Positions 1 to 7,523 of a stretch of 37,569 nt of DNA are shown here, one piece after another (within the stretch, counting starts at the first letter, position 1; every line of letters begins with the position of its first letter). Source of the stretch: CAYOPZ01 sp964406005 (lineage in GTDB: Bacteria; Bacteroidota; Bacteroidia; Bacteroidales; SM23-62); assembly GCA_964406005.1 (NCBI GenBank), contig CAYOPZ010000028.1:1-37569 (forward strand), in the 5' to 3' direction. The notes under the pieces were generated by a model. It made no database searches, was not told the DNA's origin, and saw nothing but the letters and a program-made list of their open reading frames with translations. The translations under genes and the position numbers were made by a program.

Positions 1-14
1 GCGGTTACATGTCT

Positions 15-82
15 GAGAAGGCAGATATAAAGAGCAGCCTTAAATCTCTGATTTCCAGCTGCGGTTTTATATCTGCCTTCTC
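15..82. repeat. Long palindromic hairpin (17-bp perfect arms)
   Basis: Bases 15-31 are the exact reverse complement of 66-82. Inside them 34-38 pairs with 58-62 (GCAGC/GCTGC) and 42-45 can pair with 51-54, so nearly all of the 68 nt can fold into one rod. It lies 22 bp beyond the stop of the minus-strand lipoprotein gene and could end its transcript. No T-run follows the arm on either strand, so a standard intrinsic terminator is doubtful. A dispersed palindromic repeat is an alternative. The pairing is seen directly; the function is not known. Confidence 0.75.
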
Positions 83-104
83 TTAACAGTCAGTTAGAAG
101 CGGA

Positions 105-623
105 TTAATTGTTTATGATCAGTGAGTTGTTGCTGATGACCGCAGTATAGCGCTTCAGGGGCATGGCTGCCGGTCCTTCGAAGACGTAACCGTCGGAGTT
201 TACAAGGAAGCTTGAACCGCAGCAGGGACATTCGTACAATCCCTCGAAATCACTTCTTTCCAACCTGCAATAGTCAGTCCGGGCCCGGTATGTACAGGTA
301 ATATCGTAAACCTCGTACCCGGTTATGCCCGCCGGCCTGTAGATAATTATGCCGTTTCCGTTGATGATCTGACCCGATCCCAGCGTGATCTCCGGGTAAC
401 GGGGATTGCTGAAGCGGATCACCACGTTGCCGTTATTGTCGGGTATCAGCGTTGCGGTTTCGCCTGCTCCCAGGTTTGCAAGGTCGGCAGAGAGATCCAG
501 GGAGAGATGAATGTACGCATAGGGCACTTCATCCCTGCGCTCGCGGGCACAGCCGGAAGCCATGAACATTGCCAGAATTCCGAAAAAAAGGCTTATTTTT
601 GATATGGGAAACAAGCGGTCCAT
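105..623 (-). CDS. Rieske-like lipoprotein with altered cluster ligands
   Basis: The product has 172 aa from the ATG at 623. That start gives a compact lipoprotein signal peptide ending in the lipobox ASGC (Cys25). A longer frame runs back to 728 but would put a long, unlikely extension before the signal peptide. The C-terminal third follows the second half of a Rieske domain: a CPCxGSxF block at residues 132-139, then Gly-x-Val, a GPA-x-x-PL block and a closing beta strand. In true Rieske proteins the ligands are CxH and CxxH. Here the first His is Tyr (CTY, residues 110-112) and the second is Cys (CPCC, 132-135), with an extra Cys at 119. The protein may bind a metal through cysteines, or may keep only the fold. 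It is probably anchored on the periplasmic face of a membrane. Its start overlaps that of the next, divergent gene by 20 bp. Confidence 0.75.
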   Translation of the reverse strand: MDRLFPISKISLFFGILAMFMASGCARERRDEVPYAYIHLSLDLSADLANLGAGETATLIPDNNGNVVIRFSNPRYPEITLGSGQIINGNGIIIYRPAGITGYEVYDITCTYRARTDYCRLERSDFEGLYECPCCGSSFLVNSDGYVFEGPAAMPLKRYTAVISNNSLIINN

Positions 624-939
624 TACGTTGAACAGAAACAACGTAAAGATAATCATATTGTTCCTGGTTTTTATGTCTGCATTGCCCCTGAATGCCCAGA
701 CAAGAACGGAGAGGAAATTGAATCGCAAGGAGTTACGGCTGGAAAGAAAGGAAAGCAGGGATTACGAAAAGCGCAGGAAAGCCGCCCTTAAGCACCGGTA
801 CAAGATACAGACAAAGGAGGTACGGGACCGGATGAAGGAGTCGGAAAAGAAAGCAAAAAAATACAACAGAGCGCTCAGGGATCCCTTTTACAAGGATCTG
901 TTTAGCAAGAGAAGGAGAAATCATAGAAAAAGACGATGA
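604..939 (+). CDS. Small secreted Lys/Arg-rich protein, function unknown
   Basis: The product has 111 aa from the ATG at 604. Residues 1-32 form a signal peptide with a basic start, a hydrophobic core and an LNAQ-like cleavage site. The mature part is almost wholly charged and helical, with repeated Arg-Lys-Glu blocks and a basic tail. I recall similar small basic exported proteins in Bacteroidota but know no function. An upstream in-frame start at 562 would lie inside the opposite-strand gene and add residues ahead of the signal peptide, so 604 is preferred. The stop overlaps the next ATG (ATGA at 936-939), which suggests translational coupling. The start region overlaps the divergent lipoprotein gene by 20 bp. 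Confidence 0.6.
   Translation: MGNKRSITLNRNNVKIIILFLVFMSALPLNAQTRTERKLNRKELRLERKESRDYEKRRKAALKHRYKIQTKEVRDRMKESEKKAKKYNRALRDPFYKDLFSKRRRNHRKRR
623..646. repeat. 8-bp inverted repeat at the divergent gene starts
   Basis: TTACGTTG (623-630) and CAACGTAA (639-646) are perfect reverse complements around an 8-nt spacer. The repeat begins on the first base of the minus-strand start codon and lies just inside the plus-strand gene. It could be an operator for the divergent pair, a hairpin in the plus-strand mRNA, or chance. Confidence 0.5.
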
Positions 940-1451
940 GACTGGATGTTGACACCATTATTTACATTATAATCAGCATTGCGATCCTGGTGCTGAGCGG
1001 GCTGGGAGGTGCACGCAAAAGAAGAGCCCAGAATCTTAGGGCTCCTGCCGGCGGAAGCAGGGAAGGCACGGGTCAGGTGCCAGGAAGGGATGCATCGGTC
1101 TCTCAGCCGGGTATGGATGCATTTGACAGGCTTGAGCGGATGTTTACGGGAGAAATGGCATACGAGGATGCCGGGGAAGACCGGGATGAAACCACCTCTG
1201 AAGAGAAAGAAACGGGAGAGGAAGAGAAGCCCGCTGCAGAAGAGGTCCGGGCAGAGGAGCTTCCCGAAGAAGGAGGTTCCACCCTGAAATCATCAGAAAT
1301 AAAGGAAACGGGATTCGATTCCGGTCAGCAAACTGTCCCGGATACGGGTGATGATGAAAGAGGGCTGTCGGTGGATGAACTTTTCAGGAATGTGAAAGAC
1401 GTTAAGAAAGCTGTGATCTACAGCGAGATTTTTAACAGGAAGTATACCTGA
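936..1451 (+). CDS. Membrane-anchored acidic protein, function unknown
   Basis: The product has 171 aa. A single hydrophobic segment at about residues 7-24 is followed by a basic patch (ARKRRAQ), as in a signal anchor with a cytoplasmic tail. A long Glu/Asp/Gly-rich region of low complexity follows, ending in a more ordered C-terminus (DELFRNVKDVKKAVIYSEIF). The ending with AVIYSEI is one I associate with small Bacteroidota proteins of no assigned role. The gene is coupled to the preceding one by a 4-bp ATGA overlap, so the two probably form a two-gene envelope operon. A hairpin overlaps its stop codon. Confidence 0.6.
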   Translation: MRLDVDTIIYIIISIAILVLSGLGGARKRRAQNLRAPAGGSREGTGQVPGRDASVSQPGMDAFDRLERMFTGEMAYEDAGEDRDETTSEEKETGEEEKPAAEEVRAEELPEEGGSTLKSSEIKETGFDSGQQTVPDTGDDERGLSVDELFRNVKDVKKAVIYSEIFNRKYT

Positions 1452-1471
1452 CCGGATGCAATTGTCAGGTA
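1445..1471 (+). terminator. Weak hairpin at the end of the 936-1451 gene
   Basis: TACCTGAC (1445-1452) pairs with GTCAGGTA (1464-1471) across an 11-nt loop, and the left arm contains the TGA stop. No T-run follows directly; a short T-run comes only at 1483-1487. It may slow or end transcription before greA, but this is weak as an intrinsic terminator. Confidence 0.35.
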
Positions 1472-1475
1472 CAAG

Positions 1476-1506
1476 TTGCTGATTTTTGAAATTATTTATA
1501 CCTTTG
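1476..1506 (+). promoter_or_regulatory. Bacteroidota-type promoter for greA
   Basis: The -7 box TACCTTTG at 1499-1506 matches TAnnTTTG exactly. A TTG at 1476-1478 lies 20 nt upstream in the -33 position. Transcription would start near 1513 and leave a leader of about 55 nt before the greA ATG at 1569. Confidence 0.6.
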
Positions 1507-1568
1507 ATCCGCAGAAGAGTCCTGTAACCGGGATTCTTTTTTGTTTTAAAAGCAACAGTGGAAGGAAT

Positions 1569-2042
1569 ATGGCGAAGCTTGCATTTATAACCCAGGGAGG
1601 ACTGGAAAAACTGAAGAAGGAACTGGATGAGCTGGTCAATGTTGAAAGGTCCGCCATTTCAAAGCAGATCGCAGATGCAAGGGACAAGGGCGATCTTGCA
1701 GAGAATGCGGAATATCACGCTGCCAGGGAAGCACAGGGATTGCTTGAAATGAGGATTGCCAGACTGCAGGATACCATAACCCATTCCAGGGTGCTGGATG
1801 AATCACAGATCGACACGCACAAAGTTCAGATCCTGAATCGTGTAAAAATGAGGAATACGGCCAGTAATGCGGTCATGGAATACACCGTCGTTCCGGAGAC
1901 CGAGGCAGACCTGAAAGCGGGCAAACTTTCCGTAAACTCTCCCATTGCTATGGGATTGCTCGGAAAGAAAGTCGGAGACAGGGTGACCGTGAAGGTTCCT
2001 TCAGGCGAGATCTGTTTTGAAATTCTCGGAATATCCCTTTGA
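1569..2042 (+). CDS. greA: Transcription elongation factor GreA
   Basis: GreA acts on backtracked RNA polymerase and stimulates cleavage of the 3' end of the transcript so that elongation resumes. The product has 157 aa, the usual length. Residues 1-75 form the coiled coil that enters the secondary channel. Its acidic tip is seen as GDLAENAEYH, with Asp42 and Glu45 at the Mg-coordinating positions. The C-terminal half is the FKBP-like domain. The start at 1569 gives the family N-terminus (MAKLAFITQGG) and follows a purine-rich GAAGGAA; the frame is open upstream to 1476 but that part does not resemble the family. It has its own promoter, and the HIT gene follows after 54 bp. Confidence 0.95.
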   Translation: MAKLAFITQGGLEKLKKELDELVNVERSAISKQIADARDKGDLAENAEYHAAREAQGLLEMRIARLQDTITHSRVLDESQIDTHKVQILNRVKMRNTASNAVMEYTVVPETEADLKAGKLSVNSPIAMGLLGKKVGDRVTVKVPSGEICFEILGISL

Positions 2043-2096
2043 ACATATCCGTTTCCCTTGCCGGCAACGCATCATATTTTTCATTAATTTTACCTT

Positions 2097-2489
2097 ATGG
2101 CATCTGTTTTTACCCGTATCGTCAGGGGAGAGATCCCCAGTTACAAAATTGCAGAGGATGACAATTACTTTGCATTTCTCGATATCAATCCGCTTGCAAA
2201 GGGACATACCCTTGTAATTACAAAGCAGGAAACGGACTATCTGTTTGATCTCGACGATGAGCTTCTGGCCGGAATGCAGGTATTTGCCAAAAAAATCGCC
2301 CTGGCCATCGATGCGGTAATGGATTGCAAACGTGTGGGGGTGGTTGTGCTTGGTCTGGAGGTCCCCCATGCACATATTCACCTTATTCCCATCAACAGTC
2401 TGTATGATACGGAGTTTTCCAGGCCAAAGCTGAAGCTCAGTCCCGAAGAATTCGAGGAAATTGCCGAAAAGATCAGGTCCGCCCTCTGA
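2097..2489 (+). CDS. HIT family nucleotide-binding hydrolase
   Basis: The product has 130 aa and is a complete histidine triad protein of the HINT branch. The signature VPHAHIHLIP lies at residues 89-98, with His91, His93 and His95 forming the triad. The N-terminus (VFTRIVRGEIPSYKI) is also typical. These enzymes hydrolyse nucleoside phosphoramidates or similar adenylated compounds; the physiological substrate is usually unknown. The stop codon ends at 2489 and the convergent ruvC stop begins at 2490, so no intergenic space remains and any terminator would have to lie inside ruvC. Confidence 0.92.
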   Translation: MASVFTRIVRGEIPSYKIAEDDNYFAFLDINPLAKGHTLVITKQETDYLFDLDDELLAGMQVFAKKIALAIDAVMDCKRVGVVVLGLEVPHAHIHLIPINSLYDTEFSRPKLKLSPEEFEEIAEKIRSAL

Positions 2490-3041
2490 TTAACCGAGAC
2501 GTCCCGGGTTTTTCGCGATAAAATCCTTCCAGCTGCTGTAAGCGGCGCCGGTACCGGTAAGATCCTTTTGATAGAAATGGCAGACCGCGGCGGCCAGCCC
2601 GTCGGTAGCATCCAGGTTTTTCGGCATTTCCCGTATACCGAGGATCTTTTGCAGGATTCCGGCCACCTGTTCCTTGGAAGCATTTCCGCGACCCGTAATC
2701 GCCATCTTGATCTTTCTGGGCGCGTATTCAAAAATGGGGAGGTCCCGGTACAGTCCTGCTGAAATGGCTGCGCCCTGCGCCCTGCCCAGTTTCAGCATGG
2801 ATTGTACGTTTTTTCCGTAGAAAGGAGATTCAATGGCGAGTTCATCGGGCCGGTACTCACTGATCAATCCCAGTGTCCTTTCGAATATCTGCCTGATCTT
2901 TACATAGTGATCCCTGAATTTAGTCAATTCTATGATTCCAAGGGCCAGCAATTCAGGTTCCTTTTCCCGGCCGCGGATGATTCCGTAGCCCATGATCGAA
3001 GTGCCGGGGTCGATTCCCAGTATGATCTTGTCTTTTATCAA
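2490..3041 (-). CDS. ruvC: Crossover junction endodeoxyribonuclease RuvC
   Basis: RuvC cuts Holliday junctions in recombinational repair. The product has 183 aa. The acidic active site is visible: Asp11 in GIDPGT, Glu71 in AIESPF, and Asp144 and Asp147 in LDATDG. The only credible start is TTG at 3041: an in-frame TGA lies three codons upstream, and the next Met falls after the catalytic GIDPG block. The gene follows the S41 peptidase gene by 11 bp on the same strand and is probably the last gene of that cluster. A weak TTG start may keep output low. ruvA and ruvB are not in this window. Confidence 0.95.
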   Translation of the reverse strand: MIKDKIILGIDPGTSIMGYGIIRGREKEPELLALGIIELTKFRDHYVKIRQIFERTLGLISEYRPDELAIESPFYGKNVQSMLKLGRAQGAAISAGLYRDLPIFEYAPRKIKMAITGRGNASKEQVAGILQKILGIREMPKNLDATDGLAAAVCHFYQKDLTGTGAAYSSWKDFIAKNPGRLG

Positions 3042-3052
3042 AACAGGTCAGT

Positions 3053-4342
3053 TCAAATCGCACCGATCTCGGAACGGATCCCTTTCAGCTTCACGGAAGG
3101 CATGCGTTCGGCCTTTTTCTTTCCGGCACCTGTGAATTCACCGTTCTCAATGAAATAGAGCACTTCCTTCAGAAGCTTCTCTTCAGGATCTCCGAAATCG
3201 ATCGAAAGGTCTTCCTGGATGTATGAATCGGCCGGGAGCCCGTCAAAAAAGCCTCCCTCACCAAGACGGTTGGTATACCTGAAGGCAATGGGTACCAGAG
3301 TGGTGTCGCTGTACCTGAATCCAATGGCCCCTACCGGTTTTCCATAGGTATCGTCCCCGACCAGGTAAATGTCCAGGGGACGGTTCAGTCCCGTCAGACC
3401 GAGCAGGCTGTTGATGACCAGTTCGCTCGCCGAGGCGGAGGCCCCTGTTGTGATGAAGAAGATACGGTCGGGAGTGGGATCCAGCATGTCATCCAGCTCC
3501 AGATAGGTAATGTCCCGGTCAAAGCTCGATGCTTTTTTATCATTGTATTCATAACTCACGAATGTACGCTTAATGGCAAATTCCCCTGCCAGGAGGCTGC
3601 CCAGGTGCCTGGCAGCATCCACCTGTCCGCCGCCGTTATACCTGAGATCCACCACCACTTCATCGACATCGTTATCTACGAATGAGCCGAATACATCATC
3701 CAGCTCCGTGACAGAATTCGAAAGAAATTGCTGATACACAAAATAGCCAACTTTTGAACCGTCGAGATCTATGATCTCGGAATGAAGCACCGTATTGATA
3801 TCCACAATTTCCTTTGTAAGGTTAAGATTGACGCTCTGACCGAGATTATCCCTGAAGGAAAAGGCATTCTGCACCCCTACGCTGTCCGCTCCCAGCAAAC
3901 TGTCAATGTTTGATTCCAGGGTGATGGATTCACCGTTAATGCCCAGGATTTCCCAGCCTCTTTCTACTCCCTGGCTCCCGGCGGATGTACCGTCGAAGGT
4001 AAAACTGATACGGAGCCTGCCTTCTTCGTCCCATTTCAGCCCGAAACCATGACCTATATATTCATTCTGGTCGTAAAAGCGGTCATACTCCTCGGTAGAT
4101 ACTACGTAACTCCATTTGTCGGTGGGTTCCAGGCGGAGCGCATCGAGCAGTTCCGAAAGCGAGGAATAGTCACCGGGATTCACTGCAGGCATCTGATCAT
4201 ACCAGAGGTACCATTCATTCATTACATCATACAAAACATCCTTTGTAAGCTTATTCGACTCGGGGTTGATAAAATTCCTTTCACATGCTGTTGTCAGAAC
4301 GGCAGCGAGTAAAAGAAACAGATATTTGATATTCCTTTTCAT
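3053..4342 (-). CDS. S41 family C-terminal processing peptidase, lipoprotein
   Basis: The product has 429 aa. Residues 1-20 are a lipoprotein signal with a lipobox ending at Cys20 (LTTAC). A PDZ-like segment with GWEILGING is near residue 130, and the S41 core follows (VDLRYNGGGQ near 231-240). The catalytic dyad is visible as Ser within GASASASE (300-307) and Lys335 in DTYGKPVG. The family cleaves near the C-termini of periplasmic proteins; Bacteroidota carry many lipoprotein members of unknown target. The gene lies 22 bp after the EamA gene and 11 bp before ruvC, all on the minus strand. No function shared with these neighbours is evident. Confidence 0.9.
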   Translation of the reverse strand: MKRNIKYLFLLLAAVLTTACERNFINPESNKLTKDVLYDVMNEWYLWYDQMPAVNPGDYSSLSELLDALRLEPTDKWSYVVSTEEYDRFYDQNEYIGHGFGLKWDEEGRLRISFTFDGTSAGSQGVERGWEILGINGESITLESNIDSLLGADSVGVQNAFSFRDNLGQSVNLNLTKEIVDINTVLHSEIIDLDGSKVGYFVYQQFLSNSVTELDDVFGSFVDNDVDEVVVDLRYNGGGQVDAARHLGSLLAGEFAIKRTFVSYEYNDKKASSFDRDITYLELDDMLDPTPDRIFFITTGASASASELVINSLLGLTGLNRPLDIYLVGDDTYGKPVGAIGFRYSDTTLVPIAFRYTNRLGEGGFFDGLPADSYIQEDLSIDFGDPEEKLLKEVLYFIENGEFTGAGKKKAERMPSVKLKGIRSEIGAI

Positions 4343-4364
4343 TTTCCCTTCAATTGCAATATAA

Positions 4365-5243
4365 CTAATTCAAACGGATTTTTCCGATAATTACTCCCAG
4401 CACTATAAACGTTAAACCGGCCACAGATGTTACATATATTGTCTCCCCTGCAAGGTAATGTATGAATATCAGTGAGAGAAACGGGGCAATATAGACCAGG
4501 TTGCTGATCCTGTCCGTTGTAACGCTCAGCCTCAGGGCCCGGAACCAGATGACATAGGTGATCCCCATTTCGAAAGCTCCGGCATACGCGGCCAGGAAGA
4601 TACCTCGGGGATGCAGGTCACGGAAACCCGACAGGGAAATCATCAGCAGGGTGATGTATATGGCGGCAAAAAAGAAGTTCAGGGTCAGCTGCAGGGTTTC
4701 CTTCTGTTTCTTCGGGATATTGAATATCCAGTAAAAGGACCAGATCAGCGAACTTCCGAGGGCAAGGAGAATCCCCAGGGGTTCATCTATGACCGGGGAG
4801 AACGGTGCTCCCTGCGATGAGACAAGGTATACCCCGATGAAGGAAACAAACAGCGCGACAAAGCTTCTTCCGGATATTTTTTGCTTCAGGATGAGCACGG
4901 AAAGGAATACCAGGACTATGGGCCATATCATATTCAGGGGCTGGGCAACCTGGGCGGGAAGGAGTTCATAGGCTTTAAAAAGAACCAGGTAATAGACAAA
5001 GGGATTCAGGAGGCCCATCGCTGCCGGGAAAACAAGGTCGCGCAGGGCCGGTTTCCTGACAGACGCCAGATCGCCCTGCAGGGAAGCGATGAGCAGCAAA
5101 ATGACAAAGGAGACCCAGGTTGAAAAGAACAGGAACTGGATAAAACCGATATACTGAAGGCCTATCTTGAATGCGGAGGCTACGGTAGACCAGAAAAGAA
5201 TTGCGAGACCGGCGTAAATATATGCCCTGGTTTGATTTGTCAT
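4365..5243 (-). CDS. EamA/DMT family transporter
   Basis: The product has 292 aa and about ten hydrophobic helices in two five-helix repeats, the EamA (drug/metabolite transporter) layout. Typical family segments are seen: an AILFWSTVASAFK start, a PLNMIWPIVLVFLS block ending the first repeat, and conserved prolines. The substrate cannot be told; family members export amino acids, nucleosides or other small metabolites. It sits 64 bp after serS. In that gap, on the minus-strand transcript, a 6-bp hairpin (5266-5248) ends five bases before the ATG and could affect ribosome loading. A second EamA gene lies at 28858-29748. Confidence 0.88.
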   Translation of the reverse strand: MTNQTRAYIYAGLAILFWSTVASAFKIGLQYIGFIQFLFFSTWVSFVILLLIASLQGDLASVRKPALRDLVFPAAMGLLNPFVYYLVLFKAYELLPAQVAQPLNMIWPIVLVFLSVLILKQKISGRSFVALFVSFIGVYLVSSQGAPFSPVIDEPLGILLALGSSLIWSFYWIFNIPKKQKETLQLTLNFFFAAIYITLLMISLSGFRDLHPRGIFLAAYAGAFEMGITYVIWFRALRLSVTTDRISNLVYIAPFLSLIFIHYLAGETIYVTSVAGLTFIVLGVIIGKIRLN

Positions 5244-5247
5244 TTTT

Positions 5248-5266
5248 CAGGCAGCAGCCATGCCTG
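5248..5266 (-). repeat. Small hairpin just before the EamA start codon
   Basis: CAGGCA and TGCCTG (5248-5253 and 5261-5266) are complementary around a 7-nt loop. On the minus-strand mRNA the arm is followed by A residues and then the ATG at 5243, so it is not a terminator. It may modulate translation of the transporter or be incidental. Confidence 0.35.
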
Positions 5267-5307
5267 CATCAGGTTTGAACTGCATCCCGTTTTAGGGGTA
5301 CTGAATA

Positions 5308-6582
5308 TTAATCAATGATGTCGAATCCTGTATAGGGTTGAAGCACTTCCGGGATCCTTATGCCTCCGGCTGTCTGGTTGTTCTCCAGCAGAGCCGCAAG
5401 CACACGGGGAAGGGCCAGGGCGCTGCCGTTAAGGGTATGTGCCGGATGTGTTTTCCTGTCTTTTTCGCTTTTGAACCTCAGTTTGAGACGGTTTGCCTGG
5501 AAAGACTCGAAATTCGAAACCGAACTGACTTCCAGCCATTTTTGCTGCGCACCGGCAAAGACTTCGAAATCATAGGTCAGGGCGGAGGCGAAACTCAGGT
5601 CACCTCCGCATAATCTCATTACCCTGTAAGGAAGGTCAAGTTTTCTGATCAGCCCCTCGATGTGTACGGACATTTCTTCCAGCGTTTCGTAGGATTTGCC
5701 GGGGTGCTGGATCTGGACAATTTCAACCTTGTCGAACTGGTGCAGGCGGTTGAGTCCCCTGACATCCTTTCCCCATGATCCCGCCTCCCTCCTGAAGCAT
5801 GGAGTATAGGCCGTCATTTTCACGGGCAGGTCGGCGGGTGCCAGGATCATGTCCCTGTATATATTGGTCACGGGAACTTCGGCCGTGGGGATGAGGTAAT
5901 AATCGTCATCCCTGACAGAATACATCTGGCCTTCCTTGTCAGGCAGCTGGCCTGTCCCGAAGGCAGAATCCTCATTTACGACGACAGGGGGCAGCACTTC
6001 ACTGTATCCGGCCGCAATGTTCTCATCGAGAAAAAAGTCGATCAATGCCCTCTGTATTTTTGCCCCTTTTTCCTTATAAACAGGGAATCCTGCGCCGGTG
6101 ATCTTATTGCCCAGTTCGAAATCAATGATGTCGAACCTTTTGATCAGGTCCCAGTGAGGAACTGCATCGCCCGGAAGTTCGGGCAGCGATCCTCCTTCCC
6201 TGACCTTTTCGTTGTCCTGTTCCCCCTTTCCCGCAGGAACGGATGAATGCGGCAGGTTGGGCACCTGTACCAGCAGGTCCTGCAGTTTCCCGGTCTTGCT
6301 GGTTTGCTTCTGCTGCAGCTTCCGGATTTCCTCTTTCAGCGAGAGGCTCTCTTCCTTGATCCGGTCGGCTTCATCCTGCTTCCCTTCCCTGTACAATGTT
6401 CCTATTTCCCGGGATTTTTGATTCAGAGCGGCCTGCATATCGTCCTGCCTGGTCTGGATCTCCCGTCTTTCATTGTCGGCCCGGATGATTTCATCAATGA
6501 TTTCTGAATTGTGAAAGTGCTTGACTTTCAGTCTTTCAATGATATGATCCCTGTTCTCTCTGATAAAGGAGGTCGAAAGCAT
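5308..6582 (-). CDS. serS: Seryl-tRNA synthetase
   Basis: SerS charges tRNA-Ser, and tRNA-Sec where present, with serine. The product has 424 aa, the usual length. Residues 1-110 form the long antiparallel coiled-coil arm that grips the tRNA variable arm. Class II motif 2 is seen near 262-290 (PCFRREAGSWGKD, then HQFDKVE) and motif 3 near 386-403 (GSALALPRVLAALLENNQ). The serine-binding block TAEVPVTN is at 233-240. It follows rpmA by 13 bp in the rplU-rpmA-serS cluster. Confidence 0.97.
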   Translation of the reverse strand: MLSTSFIRENRDHIIERLKVKHFHNSEIIDEIIRADNERREIQTRQDDMQAALNQKSREIGTLYREGKQDEADRIKEESLSLKEEIRKLQQKQTSKTGKLQDLLVQVPNLPHSSVPAGKGEQDNEKVREGGSLPELPGDAVPHWDLIKRFDIIDFELGNKITGAGFPVYKEKGAKIQRALIDFFLDENIAAGYSEVLPPVVVNEDSAFGTGQLPDKEGQMYSVRDDDYYLIPTAEVPVTNIYRDMILAPADLPVKMTAYTPCFRREAGSWGKDVRGLNRLHQFDKVEIVQIQHPGKSYETLEEMSVHIEGLIRKLDLPYRVMRLCGGDLSFASALTYDFEVFAGAQQKWLEVSSVSNFESFQANRLKLRFKSEKDRKTHPAHTLNGSALALPRVLAALLENNQTAGGIRIPEVLQPYTGFDIID

Positions 6583-6595
6583 GGTAAAAGTATAA

Positions 6596-6856
6596 TTACT
6601 CTGACCGGGGGATTACGGAAACAAAGGATTTGTTGTTCTGCTTTTTCCTGAAGTCAACCGTTCCGTCGACCAGGGCGAAGAGTGTATGATCCTTTCCCAT
6701 TCCGACATTTTCACCTGCATGGTGAACGGTTCCCCTCTGGCGGACAATGATGTTGCCTGCTTTCGCAAACTGGCCGCCATACAACTTCACACCGAGCCTT
6801 TTGCTTTCCGACTCTCTTCCGTTTCTTGAGCTGCCCGCTCCTTTCTTGTGTGCCAT
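6596..6856 (-). CDS. rpmA: Large ribosomal subunit protein bL27
   Basis: The product has 86 aa and is full length. It begins MAHKKGAGSSRNGRESESKR, with the short N-terminus that reaches the peptidyl transferase centre and no Firmicutes-type cleaved leader. The RLGVK and GTVHHAGENVGMGKDHTLFA blocks are intact. It lies 21 bp after rplU, the near-universal rplU-rpmA pairing. Confidence 0.97.
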   Translation of the reverse strand: MAHKKGAGSSRNGRESESKRLGVKLYGGQFAKAGNIIVRQRGTVHHAGENVGMGKDHTLFALVDGTVDFRKKQNNKSFVSVIPRSE

Positions 6857-6877
6857 GGTCCGACTGTATTTATGATT

Positions 6878-7477
6878 TTACTTCTTTTTGCCGGTCCCTG
6901 AAGTGCTTGTGCCGGGCTTTTTTCCGGCTGGTTTCTTCCCGGCTGTTTTGACCGCGGCCGAAGCGGTTTTTCCCGGCGTTTTGGCCGTTTTTTTTGTTGG
7001 TGCTGTCTTTGCAGCCGTTGCCGTTTTTTCTGCCTTTACCGGTTTCTTTGTACCGGTTGTTTTTGCAGCCGCTGTGGTTTTTTTGGCCGGAACTTTCTTC
7101 TTCGGGGCAGCAGGTTTTTCATCCTTTGCAGCAGTGGTTTTGGAAGCCGTTGCCTGAGCTGCTTCCTTTTCAATGATCTTCTGGATCTGGATCTCGGTCA
7201 TGTACTGACGATGCCCCTTCATGACCTTGTAACCCTTCCGTCTTTTTTTCTTGAATACCTGGATCTTGTCGCCTTTGGGATGAGAAAGCACCTTACCGAC
7301 GATCCGTGCACCTTTCACATTGGGCTGGCCGACTATTACACTTTTGTCGTTGTCGATAAGAAGAACCTCGTCGAAGTTCATCGAATCGCCCTCTTTCCCT
7401 TCCAGCCTGTGCACGAATATTCTCTGATCCTTCTCAACCTTGTATTGCTGACCGGCTATATTTACAATGGCGTACAT
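6878..7477 (-). CDS. rplU: Large ribosomal subunit protein bL21 with a long Lys/Ala/Thr tail
   Basis: Residues 1 to about 103 are a complete bL21 (MYAIVNIAGQQYKV start; FKKKRRKGYKVMKGHRQ rRNA-binding loop). Normal bL21 ends there, at roughly 100 residues. This protein runs on to 199 aa with a low-complexity tail rich in Lys, Ala, Thr and Pro, with repeated AAKTT, PAKK and GKK blocks like a histone H1 C-terminus. The tail is in frame with no stop and is followed by rpmA, so it looks real. It may bind rRNA or DNA non-specifically, or simply be tolerated. The gene heads the cluster behind a perfect promoter. Confidence 0.95.
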   Translation of the reverse strand: MYAIVNIAGQQYKVEKDQRIFVHRLEGKEGDSMNFDEVLLIDNDKSVIVGQPNVKGARIVGKVLSHPKGDKIQVFKKKRRKGYKVMKGHRQYMTEIQIQKIIEKEAAQATASKTTAAKDEKPAAPKKKVPAKKTTAAAKTTGTKKPVKAEKTATAAKTAPTKKTAKTPGKTASAAVKTAGKKPAGKKPGTSTSGTGKKK

Positions 7478-7523
7478 TCTGTCAATTTCTTACAGGAATC
7501 CTTTATTTCCAGACTCGGGCATG

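Noticed and set aside
594..601. TATTTTTG matching the -7 promoter box
   Set aside because: It ends two bases before the ATG at 604, so transcription would begin inside the gene, and the nearest TTG is 22 nt away. It is probably chance.
6888..7176. Open frames on the plus strand opposite the rplU tail
   Set aside because: They are hydrophobic mirror images of the Lys/Ala codon repeats of the bL21 tail and have no independent support.
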